DNA from: Sinorhizobium sojae CCBAU 05684
GTDB taxonomy: Bacteria > Pseudomonadota > Alphaproteobacteria > Rhizobiales > Rhizobiaceae
Direction of reading: 5' to 3'
Assembly (NCBI RefSeq): GCF_002288525.1
Contig: NZ_CP023068.1
Location: 930,001-994,000 of the forward strand
DNA length: 64,000 nt
Shown here piece after piece: positions 8,737 to 17,382 of this stretch (position 1 is the stretch's first letter; each line of letters begins with the position of its first letter). A program made the translations under genes and the position numbers. Under the pieces are notes generated by a model. The model saw only the letters and a program-made list of their open reading frames with translations. It had not been told where the DNA came from and ran no database searches.

Positions 8737-9984
8737 TTACTCGCCAAGAACAGGAGGCCAACTGCCCGAATGAACCGTGGCGAGGATACTCTTTTCCCGC
8801 AATTTTTTCTCGCGCTTACGGAAAGGGTCATGGTTCGCGATTTCGAGCATCAATGAAAGACGGGCCGAGCGCATCGCATCGCTGAGTCTGCGTTTCGGTG
8901 GGTCGGCCAAGATTTGTCGATAGATGTCGAGTTGCAGGTCCGCAGCTCGTTGCAGGCTGAACCGTTTGGCGACCATTTCCCGCCCGAAGTGAGCGAGCGC
9001 TGCCCGACGACCGGGATCCCTGATTAAGCTCTCCACTTGTGCGGCAAGGCGGCGCGCTCCAACTGCGCCCTCGGCCAAGCCGTAAAAACCCTGCCTCAAG
9101 AACAGCTCGCAAGTCGAGGGCTCGAACACTTCAGAGAACGCTTCTTCTCCCTGCACGATCAGCGGGCGACCAATGGAAAGCGCGCGCAACGCCGAACTTC
9201 CCATCCCCAATACGAGATCGGCAGCGGCGTAGGCACTTCGTGGGTCAAGATCGGCGCCGGGAAGGATGACCACTTCTCGACCGTGCCGGCGATTCACCGC
9301 ACTTGCTCTCGTTGTCAACGCTTCACGCGCGGGACCGTCGCCGAGAAGGACGAGTTTTAGTGAATATGACCCTGCCAGCAAATCCGCAGCGTCGATTGCG
9401 CGCACCAACGCATCGAGTTTGAGATCGACAGCAAGGCGAGACACGCTGACGACCAGAAACTCATCATTGGCGACGCGGTGTCTGCTGCGGAACGCCTTTC
9501 CGTCGACGAAAGGCGTGTCGCGCTCGACATCGATCGGTGGCTCTAGAACCCAAACTCGGCCTCGGTGAACCTTGCGCGCCTGGGCGCCAAGCTCTCGCGT
9601 TCCCATGATCAACGGAACCGAGGCAGGGACATGCGGCATCACCTGCATACTTAAAACGGTGCAGAGGAGGGGAACATTCAAGAAAAGACCGGCGCCGTAA
9701 TAGGCATCGAGGCAGGTTGGCCACTCGTACGCGTGGATCAGATCGATGCGCTCTCGGGAGGCCAGAGCGGCAAGCTGAACGATTCGCGAAGGGGCGGGGC
9801 GATACCGCAGACGCCGTGCCGGTATGTAGCGAAGGCCGCGTTCTTCGATATAGGAGATGAGCGGACCGGGGACGCCGTAGACAACCACGTCGTGGCCTGC
9901 GTTGGCCACGGCAGACGCGAGATCTATGGCGTTTATCTGACTACCGCCGATCGAAAGCTCATGGGGATATACGAGCAGTCGCAA
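8737..9984 (-). CDS. Glycosyltransferase family 4
   Basis: A 415-residue GT-B enzyme. The N-terminal domain opens LLVYPHELSIGGSQINAIDL, with the typical glycine-rich acceptor-side loop. The C-terminal domain contains LVVSVSRLAVDLKLDALVRA and VLLGDGP, then a weakened donor site (GMGSSALRALSIGRPLIVQG) in place of the usual ExxGxPxxA. The start is TTG at 9984, supported by AAAGGGAA eight bases upstream and by the motif starting immediately; no ATG is in frame nearby. A 9-bp hairpin lies in its leader. It is probably another assembly enzyme of the polysaccharide locus; donor and linkage are unknown. Confidence 0.5.
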   Translation of the reverse strand: MRLLVYPHELSIGGSQINAIDLASAVANAGHDVVVYGVPGPLISYIEERGLRYIPARRLRYRPAPSRIVQLAALASRERIDLIHAYEWPTCLDAYYGAGLFLNVPLLCTVLSMQVMPHVPASVPLIMGTRELGAQARKVHRGRVWVLEPPIDVERDTPFVDGKAFRSRHRVANDEFLVVSVSRLAVDLKLDALVRAIDAADLLAGSYSLKLVLLGDGPAREALTTRASAVNRRHGREVVILPGADLDPRSAYAAADLVLGMGSSALRALSIGRPLIVQGEEAFSEVFEPSTCELFLRQGFYGLAEGAVGARRLAAQVESLIRDPGRRAALAHFGREMVAKRFSLQRAADLQLDIYRQILADPPKRRLSDAMRSARLSLMLEIANHDPFRKREKKLREKSILATVHSGSWPPVLGE

Positions 9985-10006
9985 TGCTGGTGTTTCCCTT
10001 TACGAC

Positions 10007-10027
10007 CTGCGAAGCCGTGCTTCGCAG
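10007..10027 (-). promoter_or_regulatory. Hairpin in the leader of the GT4 gene
   Basis: CTGCGAAGC-CGT-GCTTCGCAG is a perfect 9-bp inverted repeat 23 bp upstream of the TTG start at 9984. It could be an operator or an RNA stem close to the ribosome binding site. The rest of the 358-bp gap 9985-10342 has no supported gene. It turns AT-rich after about 10160 and must carry the promoter of the rightward operon. Confidence 0.5.
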
Positions 10028-10342
10028 TCCCAGGAGAGGGCACAGAATATGGTACAGCAGCATAGCGCTGTCCGTGCTTCTCCTTGCAATCTCTCCCTTT
10101 GGCCGAAATGGAATGGAATGGATTTCCGATGACGATGCAAATGCGCGAGCGGGCTCGTTAATATTCTGTATATCGATACGTCTTTTGGTGCACTCATTAC
10201 TGAATTCTATTTCGTTTACTCTGGAAATGTAAAAGTATTGTCTTTTGAGAAAGTCACCGAATTGTCATGCTTAGGACTTCGACGGCTTGGATGGCCGTGA
10301 GGTCAAAATCAGCAAGCACAAGCAACAAGGAATTTTAGCAGC

Positions 10343-10843
10343 ATGATTGCGTCCGATGTCACGCTGCATGCCCGGGTCGTTATCCATCATCCGGATCTCG
10401 TCAACCTTTATGGCTGTACGATCGGCGAGGGCACTCGCGTCGGAACCTTCGTCGAGATCCAAAAACGCGCCGTGATCGGCAGGAACTGCAAGATTTCCAG
10501 CCACTCCTTCATCTGTGAGGGCGTGACGCTGGAAGACGGCGTTTTTATCGGCCATGGCGTCATGTTCACCAATGATCTCCATCCAAGCGCCGTCAATGCC
10601 GATGGCGAGCTCCAGACGGAGGCCGATTGGAAAGTCGTTGCGACAGTGGTCAAGCGCCGCGCCTCCATTGGCAGCAATGCGACCATTCTGGCGGGTGTGA
10701 CGATCGGGGAGGGTGCACAGGTCGGCGCCGGCGCCGTGGTGACTAAGGACGTGCCCGGCTACACGATCGTCGCCGGCGTACCCGCCCGGATCATCGGACG
10801 CGTAAAGGAAGCGGCGATCGAGATTTCTTCTACGGGGGTGTAA
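10343..10843 (+). CDS. WbpD/WlbB-like sugar N-acetyltransferase
   Basis: A 166-residue left-handed beta-helix acyltransferase. Hexapeptide turns run throughout (IGEGTRVG, FVEIQKRAVIGRNCKISSHS, FICEGVTLEDGVFIGHGVMF, GAGAVVTKDVPGYTIVAGVP). The FVEIQK...SHSFICEGVT pattern matches enzymes that acetylate the 3-amino group of UDP-2-acetamido-3-amino-glucuronate. ATG 10343 follows AAGGAA. The next two genes encode the matching NAD dehydrogenase and aminotransferase, so a three-step oxidation, transamination and acetylation cassette is inferred. A different 3-amino sugar substrate is possible. Confidence 0.5.
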   Translation: MIASDVTLHARVVIHHPDLVNLYGCTIGEGTRVGTFVEIQKRAVIGRNCKISSHSFICEGVTLEDGVFIGHGVMFTNDLHPSAVNADGELQTEADWKVVATVVKRRASIGSNATILAGVTIGEGAQVGAGAVVTKDVPGYTIVAGVPARIIGRVKEAAIEISSTGV

Positions 10844-10844
10844 G

Positions 10845-11882
10845 ATGATCGGTGTTGCTGTCGTCGGCTATGGTTATTGGGGACCAAACCTCGTTCGCAA
10901 CTTCTGGGAAACGCCCGGCGCGCGACTCATCTGCGTTTGTGATCTGCGCAAGGACCGGTTGACCGCCGTTCAGGCCCGTTATCCGGCAGTCCATATCACG
11001 GACGATTTTGAGGAAGTTCTGCGCGACCCACGTGTCGACGCCGTTGCCATCGCGACCCCGGCCGCCGCGCATTTCAAGCTGACGATGCAGGCGCTGCTGG
11101 CTGGCAAGCACGTCTTTGTCGAGAAGCCGATGGCTTCGACGTCGGACGAGGCGCGCCGGATGGTCGAAGAGGCGGCGCGCCGCCGCCTCGTGCTCGCCGT
11201 TGATCACACCTTCGTTCACACCGGGGCAGTCCGCAAGATGCGCGAGCTTGTGCAGGACGGGCTCGGCGACGTCTATTACTACGACTCCGTGCGGGTCAAT
11301 CTCGGGCTGTTCCAGCATGACGTCAGCGTTATCTGGGATCTGGCGGTCCACGATCTGTCGATTATGGACTACGTGCTGCCGGAGCGGCCAGTGGCCGTGT
11401 CGGCCACCGGAATGAGCCATGTCGCCGGAGAACCGGCCAACATCGCCTATCTCAACCTCTTCTTCGAAAGCAAGCTGATCGCTCACATCCACGTCAACTG
11501 GCTCGCCCCGGTCAAGGTGCGCCGGACACTTATCGGCGGCAGCAGCAAGATGATCCTCTACGACGACCTGGAGCCCAGCGAAAAGATCAAGGTCTACGAT
11601 AAGGGAATTACGCTTAACGGCAACCCCCAGAAGAACGGCGAAAAAGTCTACCAGATGCTGGTTGGCTATCGCACCGGCGACATGTATGCCCCGCATCTCG
11701 ACCTCGGTGAGGCGCTCAGCATCGAATTGCGCCAGTTCGTGGAATGCATTGAGCGGAATGAGCAGCCGGTCGCCGATGGAAACGCCGGGCTGCGCGTGGT
11801 CAGGATCCTGGAAGCCGCCACCCAGTCACTTGCCGAGCGCGGTCGCCTCGTCGAACTCGAGCACATGAGGCGGATCGCATGA
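10845..11882 (+). CDS. Gfo/Idh/MocA-family sugar dehydrogenase (WbpB/WlbA-like)
   Basis: A 345-residue NAD-dependent oxidoreductase with Rossmann motif GYGYWGPNLVRNF near the N-terminus, EKPMAS (the conserved active-site Lys-Pro) and the C-terminal alpha/beta domain. Family members oxidise C3 of UDP-N-acetylglucosaminuronate to give the keto substrate for transamination. It begins one base after the stop of the acetyltransferase, and its TGA overlaps the ATG of the aminotransferase, so translation is probably coupled. The nucleotide-sugar substrate is inferred from the neighbours. Confidence 0.5.
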   Translation: MIGVAVVGYGYWGPNLVRNFWETPGARLICVCDLRKDRLTAVQARYPAVHITDDFEEVLRDPRVDAVAIATPAAAHFKLTMQALLAGKHVFVEKPMASTSDEARRMVEEAARRRLVLAVDHTFVHTGAVRKMRELVQDGLGDVYYYDSVRVNLGLFQHDVSVIWDLAVHDLSIMDYVLPERPVAVSATGMSHVAGEPANIAYLNLFFESKLIAHIHVNWLAPVKVRRTLIGGSSKMILYDDLEPSEKIKVYDKGITLNGNPQKNGEKVYQMLVGYRTGDMYAPHLDLGEALSIELRQFVECIERNEQPVADGNAGLRVVRILEAATQSLAERGRLVELEHMRRIA

Positions 11883-12985
11883 TTCCCTTTCTGGATCTAA
11901 GGGGGCAGTATGCATCAATCAAAGACGAGATTGATGCGGCAGTGCTTCGTGTGCTCGATTCGGCGCAGTATGTTCTCGGAGAAGAGGTCGCGCAGCTTGA
12001 ACGAGAATTCGCCGCCTTTTGCGGCACACAACACGCGATCGCCGTCAATACTGGCACAAGCGCCCTTCATCTGGCCCTGCTGGCGCTCGGCATAGGCCCC
12101 GGCGACGAAGTCATCACCGTGCCCTTCACCTTCGTGGCCACGGTCTCGGCGATCTGCTATACCGGCGCGCAGCCGGTCTTTGTCGATGTCGAGCCGGTGA
12201 CGCTGACGATGGACGCTGCGAAGCTCGAAGCCGCGATCACGGCCCGAACCAAGGCGATCATGCCGGTCCATCTTTATGGGCAGATGGCCGATATGAACGC
12301 AATCAAGGCCATTGCCGACCGGCATGGCGTGCCCATCATCGAGGATGCCTGCCAGGCCCACGGCGCCGAATACGAGAGCCGCCGCGCCGGAAGCATCGGT
12401 GTATCGGGCTGTTTCAGTTTCTATCCCGGAAAGAACCTCGGCGCCTGCGGCGAAGGGGGCATCGTCGTCACCAGCGATGACCGCCAGGCGCATACGATTC
12501 GCATGCTGCGCGACTGGGGCCAGGAGCGCCGGTACCATCACGTGCTTAAGGGCTTCAACTACCGTATGGATGGTATCCAGGGCGCCATTCTGCGCGTGAA
12601 GCTCAGGCACCTCAATGCTTGGACGCAAGCGCGCCGTGCCCATGCAGCTCGCTATTCCGCGCTGCTCGCGGGCTCGGACCATGTGGGCACGCCTGTAGAG
12701 GCCGCTGCCCGGCGCCATGTCTATCACATCTATGCCATCCGGTGCGGGGACCGCGAGGGGCTGCAGCACGCCCTTACCACTCAGGGCATACAGTTCGGGC
12801 TGCATTACCCGATCCCGGTGCACCTGCAGACGGCCCATGCCGACCTCGGCTATGGCCCAGGGGATTTTCCCAGATCGGAGGCCGCCGCCCGATCGGTTCT
12901 GTCGCTGCCCATCTATCCGGAGATGACGGCGAGGCAGGTCGAGCAGGTCGTGTCTGCGGTGGAGCAGGAGGCCCATGTCCACTGA
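11879..12985 (+). CDS. DegT/DnrJ/EryC1 sugar aminotransferase (WbpE/WlbC-like)
   Basis: A 368-residue PLP enzyme of aspartate-aminotransferase fold. FLDLRGQY opens the protein, NTGTSALHLALLALGIGPGD binds the cofactor phosphate, EDACQAHGA provides the ring-stacking Asp region and SFYPGKNLGA carries the Schiff-base lysine. It shares an ATGA overlap with the dehydrogenase upstream and overlaps the next gene by 11 bp. The likely reaction is transfer of the amino group of glutamate to the 3-keto sugar made upstream. It differs clearly from the second DegT enzyme of the operon. Confidence 0.5.
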   Translation: MIPFLDLRGQYASIKDEIDAAVLRVLDSAQYVLGEEVAQLEREFAAFCGTQHAIAVNTGTSALHLALLALGIGPGDEVITVPFTFVATVSAICYTGAQPVFVDVEPVTLTMDAAKLEAAITARTKAIMPVHLYGQMADMNAIKAIADRHGVPIIEDACQAHGAEYESRRAGSIGVSGCFSFYPGKNLGACGEGGIVVTSDDRQAHTIRMLRDWGQERRYHHVLKGFNYRMDGIQGAILRVKLRHLNAWTQARRAHAARYSALLAGSDHVGTPVEAAARRHVYHIYAIRCGDREGLQHALTTQGIQFGLHYPIPVHLQTAHADLGYGPGDFPRSEAAARSVLSLPIYPEMTARQVEQVVSAVEQEAHVH

Positions 12986-13670
12986 GCACTCGTCAAAGTC
13001 ACGGGTCGTTCCGGCGGTGCATGGCCTGCGCGAGGCGCCCGATCCGAGTTATCAGGCGGAGCTGGCCGAGGCGATCCGCCGATCCTACGGCGCGGCAGGG
13101 CTGCTGGAGCTCTACGGCCGTTTCGTGGATGGCGACGGCTTCGTCGACACTCTGATGCGCAAGGTGATCTGGCAAAGCCTCGCGAGAAGTTGCGGGACTG
13201 GCCTGCAGGTCGGCAGCGGCGCGGGGTTCAAGCATCCAGAGACCTTCGAGATTGGCAGCGGCGTGTTCATCGGTGCACAGTCCTACATCCAGGGCCGCTA
13301 TGACGGCAGATGCGTAATCGGCGACAATGTCTGGATAGGCCCGCAGGCCTATCTCGACGCGCGCGATGTCATCATCGAGGAGTTTGTCGGTTGGGGCCCC
13401 GGAGCGAAAATCCTGGGGTCGAGCCATACGGGTATTCCCGTCGATGTGCCGATCATCCGTACGGACCTTGAAATCAAGCCAGTTCGCGTCGGCGCGTGGG
13501 CGGATATCGGGACCAATGCGACCGTCCTTCCCGGCGTCACGATCGGAAGAGGCGCGGTCGTCGGAGCGGGTGCGGTGGTCACCTCCGACGTCGAGCCCTA
13601 TGCAGTCGTTGTGGGGGTGCCCGCGAAGTTCCTGCGCTGGCGAACGGGTTGCACCCCGGCGAAACGGTGA
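12975..13670 (+). CDS. Hexapeptide-repeat acyltransferase
   Basis: 231 residues. After about 60 helical residues a left-handed beta-helix begins (FEIGSGVFIGAQSYIQG, VIGDNVWIGPQAYLDARDV), with SSHTGIPVDVPII as a possible active-site His loop. It closes with ATVLPGVTIGRGAVVGAGAV and VVVGVPAKFLR, as in LacA/NodL/VatD O- and N-acetyltransferases. GGAGCAGGAGG precedes ATG 12975. It differs from the WbpD-like enzyme at the head of the operon and so probably acylates another sugar or position. Substrate unknown. Confidence 0.5.
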   Translation: MSTEHSSKSRVVPAVHGLREAPDPSYQAELAEAIRRSYGAAGLLELYGRFVDGDGFVDTLMRKVIWQSLARSCGTGLQVGSGAGFKHPETFEIGSGVFIGAQSYIQGRYDGRCVIGDNVWIGPQAYLDARDVIIEEFVGWGPGAKILGSSHTGIPVDVPIIRTDLEIKPVRVGAWADIGTNATVLPGVTIGRGAVVGAGAVVTSDVEPYAVVVGVPAKFLRWRTGCTPAKR

Positions 13671-13685
13671 ACGAAGAGGCAGGTG

Positions 13686-14660
13686 ATGAAAGACAAACGT
13701 ATTCTGATCACGGGCGGAGCGGGCCTCATAGGGTCTCATATTGCCGACCTTGTTGCGCTCGAGGAGCCCCGGGAAATCCTGGTCCTCGACAACTTCGTTC
13801 GCGGACGCCGGGAAAATCTGCAACAGTCTGCGAGCTCCGGCCTGCTCAGGATCATCGAAGGCGACATCAGAGACCGCGCCCTTCTCGCAAGATACATGGA
13901 AGGCGTCGACATCGTTTTCCACCAGGCGGCCATCCGCATCACCCAATGTGCCGAGGAGCCGAGACTCGCCTTCGATGTTCTGGCGCAAGGCACGTTCAAT
14001 GTGCTCGAGGCGGCGGTCGGCGCCGGTGTGTCGAAAGTGATCGCGGCCTCGTCGGCCTCGGTACTGGGTCTCGCGGAAGATTTTCCGACTCCCGAGGAGC
14101 ACCATCCCTATAACAACCGCACGATCTACGGCGCGGCCAAAACGTTCAACGAAGGGCTCCTGCGCAGCTTCGCCGAGATGTACGACCTCAACTATATCGC
14201 GCTCAGATACTTCAACGTCTACGGTCCGCGCATGGATGTCCACGGCGCCTATACGGAGGTGCTGATCCGCTGGATGGAGCGGATTGAGTCCGGCCGACCA
14301 CCGGTCATTTTCGGTGATGGCACTCAGACCATGGATTTCGTGCATGTGCGTGATATCGCGCGGGCCAATCTGCTCGCCGCAAAATCGGACGTCACGGACG
14401 AGGTCTTCAACGTCGCCAGCGGTACCGAAACGAGCCTGCGCGAGCTGGCGCAACTGCTGGCACGGGTGATGGGGGTTCCGCTCGAGCCGCAGCACGAACC
14501 GGCCCGGACGGTGAACGCCGTCAGCCGCCGATTGGCGGATATGCGCAAGGCCGAGCGGCTCCTGGGGTTCAAGGCTCAGATCACGCTCGAGGGGGGACTG
14601 CGCGACCTCGTCGCTTGGTGGCGGCGCGAGCGGGTTTCAGCAGGTGGAGAGGCGGCATGA
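13686..14660 (+). CDS. NAD-dependent nucleotide-sugar epimerase/dehydratase
   Basis: An extended SDR enzyme of about 324 residues. GGAGLIGSH binds NAD, LDNFVRG recognises the adenosine, AASSASVLGL carries the catalytic Ser region and YGAAK the Tyr-Lys pair; RYFNVYGPRM is typical of UDP-glucose 4-epimerase relatives. ATG 13686 is preferred over GTG 13683, behind GAGGCAGG. The stop overlaps the start of the next gene (ATGA). It could be a 4-epimerase or a 4,6-dehydratase; followed directly by a DegT aminotransferase, production of a 4-keto sugar for transamination is possible. Confidence 0.5.
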   Translation: MKDKRILITGGAGLIGSHIADLVALEEPREILVLDNFVRGRRENLQQSASSGLLRIIEGDIRDRALLARYMEGVDIVFHQAAIRITQCAEEPRLAFDVLAQGTFNVLEAAVGAGVSKVIAASSASVLGLAEDFPTPEEHHPYNNRTIYGAAKTFNEGLLRSFAEMYDLNYIALRYFNVYGPRMDVHGAYTEVLIRWMERIESGRPPVIFGDGTQTMDFVHVRDIARANLLAAKSDVTDEVFNVASGTETSLRELAQLLARVMGVPLEPQHEPARTVNAVSRRLADMRKAERLLGFKAQITLEGGLRDLVAWWRRERVSAGGEAA

Positions 14661-15877
14661 GCGAGACATCTCGACAGATTCCAGTTGCCAAGCCAGTCCT
14701 TGACGACCGCGAAGTTGAAGCGGTCCGGCGCGTGGTTCTTTCAGGCTGGGTTACGCAGGGGCCGGAGGTCGCGGCGTTTGAAAACGAATTCGCCGATTTC
14801 GTCGGCTCCGCCCATGCTTGCGCCGTTTCGAACTGCACGACCGCGCTGCATTTGGCTCTTGCTTGCGTCGGCGTCGGTGCCGGCGACGAAGTGATCACGG
14901 TCAGCCACACCTTCATCGCGACAGCGAACGCCATCCGCTATTGCGGTGCGCTGCCCGTCTTCGTCGATATCGAGGCCAGCGGCTACAATGTCGATCCCGA
15001 ACTGATCGAGACTGCAATCACACCGCGCACAAAGGCGATTCTCTGCGTACATCAGCTCGGCATGCCCTGCGATCTTCGCCGCATCGTGAAGATCGGCAAG
15101 CGATATTCCATCCCCGTCATCGAAGACGCCGCATGCGCTGCGGGGAGCGAGATCCTTTGGGAAGGCCAGTGGCAGAGAATCGGCAAGCCGCATGGCGACA
15201 TCGCATGCTTCTCCTTCCATCCACGTAAGGTACTGACCACCGGCGACGGCGGCATGCTGACGACGGCAAGCGACGAATATGATCGGAAATTCCGGCTGTG
15301 GCGCCAGCACGGCATGAGTGTACCCGATACGGTGCGGCACGGGGCGAAACAAGTCATTTACGAGGCCTATCCGGAGCTTGGCTACAACTACCGTATGACC
15401 GACCTGCAGGCGGCGATCGGCCGGGAGCAGTTGAAGCGGCTTCCCGCGCTGGTCGATCGGCGAAGGGCGCTTGCGGAAAAGTACTCGGAGCACCTTTCGG
15501 GCACTTCAGGGCTGCGAACCCCGAGCGAGCCTCACTGGGCCAGGAGCAACTGGCAGAGTTATTGCGTGGCACTGCCAAGCAGGCTCGACCAGCGCGAGGT
15601 GATGCAGACCATGCTCGACCGGGGCATCTCGACGCGCCGCGGCGTGATGAACATTCATCTCGAGGAAGCCTATGCAGGCGCCGACACGCATCGACTGTCC
15701 GGAAGCCTCGGGCGGAGCGTCGCGGCGCAGGAGCGGTCGGTCATCCTGCCGCTATACGCCCAGATGACCGACGATGATGTGGCACTCGTCGCCGAGGAGC
15801 TCCTGTCCATTCCGACTATCGCCGCACCGACTACGGCGCCGCCGTCTGGCGCTTCTTACCTTCCACATTCAGGCTGA
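14657..15877 (+). CDS. DegT/DnrJ/EryC1 sugar aminotransferase
   Basis: 406 residues. IPVAKPVLDDREVEAVRRVV followed by SGWVTQGPEVAAFENEF is the signature opening of perosamine- and PseC-type transaminases. SNCTTALHLAL binds PLP phosphate, VIEDAACA lies over the ring and FSFHPRKVLTTGDGG carries the Schiff-base Lys. The track of homology starts at ATG 14657 with GGAGAGG upstream and an ATGA overlap with the epimerase. It probably aminates a 4-keto hexose. Its last codons overlap by 9 bp with the convergent flippase gene. Confidence 0.5.
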   Translation: MSETSRQIPVAKPVLDDREVEAVRRVVLSGWVTQGPEVAAFENEFADFVGSAHACAVSNCTTALHLALACVGVGAGDEVITVSHTFIATANAIRYCGALPVFVDIEASGYNVDPELIETAITPRTKAILCVHQLGMPCDLRRIVKIGKRYSIPVIEDAACAAGSEILWEGQWQRIGKPHGDIACFSFHPRKVLTTGDGGMLTTASDEYDRKFRLWRQHGMSVPDTVRHGAKQVIYEAYPELGYNYRMTDLQAAIGREQLKRLPALVDRRRALAEKYSEHLSGTSGLRTPSEPHWARSNWQSYCVALPSRLDQREVMQTMLDRGISTRRGVMNIHLEEAYAGADTHRLSGSLGRSVAAQERSVILPLYAQMTDDDVALVAEELLSIPTIAAPTTAPPSGASYLPHSG

Positions 15878-17377
15878 CTTCGAGCGCCGGGCGCGGATTG
15901 CGGCCGCCAGCGAGGTCGGTGGCACGAGTTCCAACAGCCTGAGCAGCGAATAGACTCCGCTGAGCGTGGCGGCCACGATGCCGATCCATATTGCCTGCCA
16001 GAACGGCAGGAGGACAAGGGCGCCGAAGACCACCCCGGACGCGGGCAGAAAGATCATCGCGAGTTTGCGATTGGCAACCGACCAACGGAACCCCGAGAGC
16101 CGCCGTACGATCAGGTAGATCAGCATGGCGTGCCAGACATAGAGACCAAAAAACGCGGCGCCGGCGCCAACGGAGCCGATCTCCCGGACAAGGAGCCAGG
16201 CAAGACCGACATGGACCAGGGTAGCCGAAACCTCCGTCCAGAAGAAGACGCCCTTGGCGCCCTTTGCGAGCACGATGAAGCCCATGGGCCAGGCAACGAT
16301 CCGCAGCATCATTCCGAGGCAGATCCAGCGAAGGACGTCTACCGCGCCATAGAATTCCGGCGAATAGAACAGTCGCATCACCAGCGGCGCGGCAGTCAGC
16401 GTCGCGATAAGGCCGGGGGCCGCAAGCAGCATGCTGATCTGCGCCTGCTCGTTGACCAAGCGGTTGCATTCGGCATCGTCATCCGCGACTGCCGTCAGAC
16501 GCGGATAGAAATCGGTGCCCATCGCCTGCAGGATGAAACCGGCATAGAGGCCGCCGATCGTCCAGGCCGCCTGGTAGAGCCCCGCGGCCGAGAAGCCTTC
16601 CGCCCTCAAGACGATGATACGGATCGCGTAGGCTGCCCCAAGCGTGAGAATTCCGCTGATCATGAAGACGACACCGAGTTGCAGGAGAGCGGTCGTCTCC
16701 TGGCGGACCTGGCGGACCGACATTGATGCTGGGCTGACGCGTATCTGTCTGCCGTACCACCAGCAGATCGCCAACGACGCCGCGGCGACGGCCACGAGAG
16801 AGGGGACGATCGCCGATGCGCCGAAGAAATAGACCAGCGGGATGCTGATCACAGTACTGAAGAATGCGCCGAAAACGTTGATCCGGGAGAGGCTCGCAAT
16901 GTCGCGCATGCCTTGGATCAGAGCGATTTGGCCGTCTGCCAGCAAGCGCAGGAGGATCGCCGCGGAAAGCAGGGCGACGCCGCCAGCGTATCCCTGATCG
17001 CCGAAGGTGAACTGAGCGATTGGCCAGGCAAACGCAGCAAGAAGAAGGGCGCCGAGAAGCCCGAGCACAACTGAGGTCCGCTTCAGAATGGTCGCCGTCA
17101 GGGCGACCCTGGCCGTGTCGCCGGAGCCTGCGGCCTCGGCGATCTGGCGCACGCCGCTCGCTTGGATCCCGACACCGGCAAACGCATGGGCAATGTCGGC
17201 TATGGAACTGTAAAGACCGATCAGTCCAACACCGGCAGGGCCGAGCAGCAGAGCCATCGCCTTGTTGCGGATAATGGCGAAAGCCACATTGATCAGCGAT
17301 GAGCCGCCGATGAGAGCGGTCGACTTCAGAATCTGCGTGTAGGTCTCCTGGCCTCCGGAGCTTGGGCGCGTTTCCAT
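15869..17377 (-). CDS. Wzx-type polysaccharide/O-antigen flippase
   Basis: 502 residues with about 12-14 hydrophobic segments and no soluble domain, as in MATE/PST-family lipid-linked oligosaccharide translocases. The N-terminal region (KSTALIGGSSLINVAFAIIR, then MALLLGPAGVGLIGLYSSI) is characteristic. The inferred role is to flip undecaprenyl-linked repeat units across the inner membrane. ATG 17377 is chosen 5 bp after the rmlD stop; the frame is open further upstream, but only as antisense to rmlD. It is the last gene of the rml operon. Confidence 0.5.
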   Translation of the reverse strand: METRPSSGGQETYTQILKSTALIGGSSLINVAFAIIRNKAMALLLGPAGVGLIGLYSSIADIAHAFAGVGIQASGVRQIAEAAGSGDTARVALTATILKRTSVVLGLLGALLLAAFAWPIAQFTFGDQGYAGGVALLSAAILLRLLADGQIALIQGMRDIASLSRINVFGAFFSTVISIPLVYFFGASAIVPSLVAVAAASLAICWWYGRQIRVSPASMSVRQVRQETTALLQLGVVFMISGILTLGAAYAIRIIVLRAEGFSAAGLYQAAWTIGGLYAGFILQAMGTDFYPRLTAVADDDAECNRLVNEQAQISMLLAAPGLIATLTAAPLVMRLFYSPEFYGAVDVLRWICLGMMLRIVAWPMGFIVLAKGAKGVFFWTEVSATLVHVGLAWLLVREIGSVGAGAAFFGLYVWHAMLIYLIVRRLSGFRWSVANRKLAMIFLPASGVVFGALVLLPFWQAIWIGIVAATLSGVYSLLRLLELVPPTSLAAAIRARRSKSA

Positions 17378-17382
17378 TGGAC

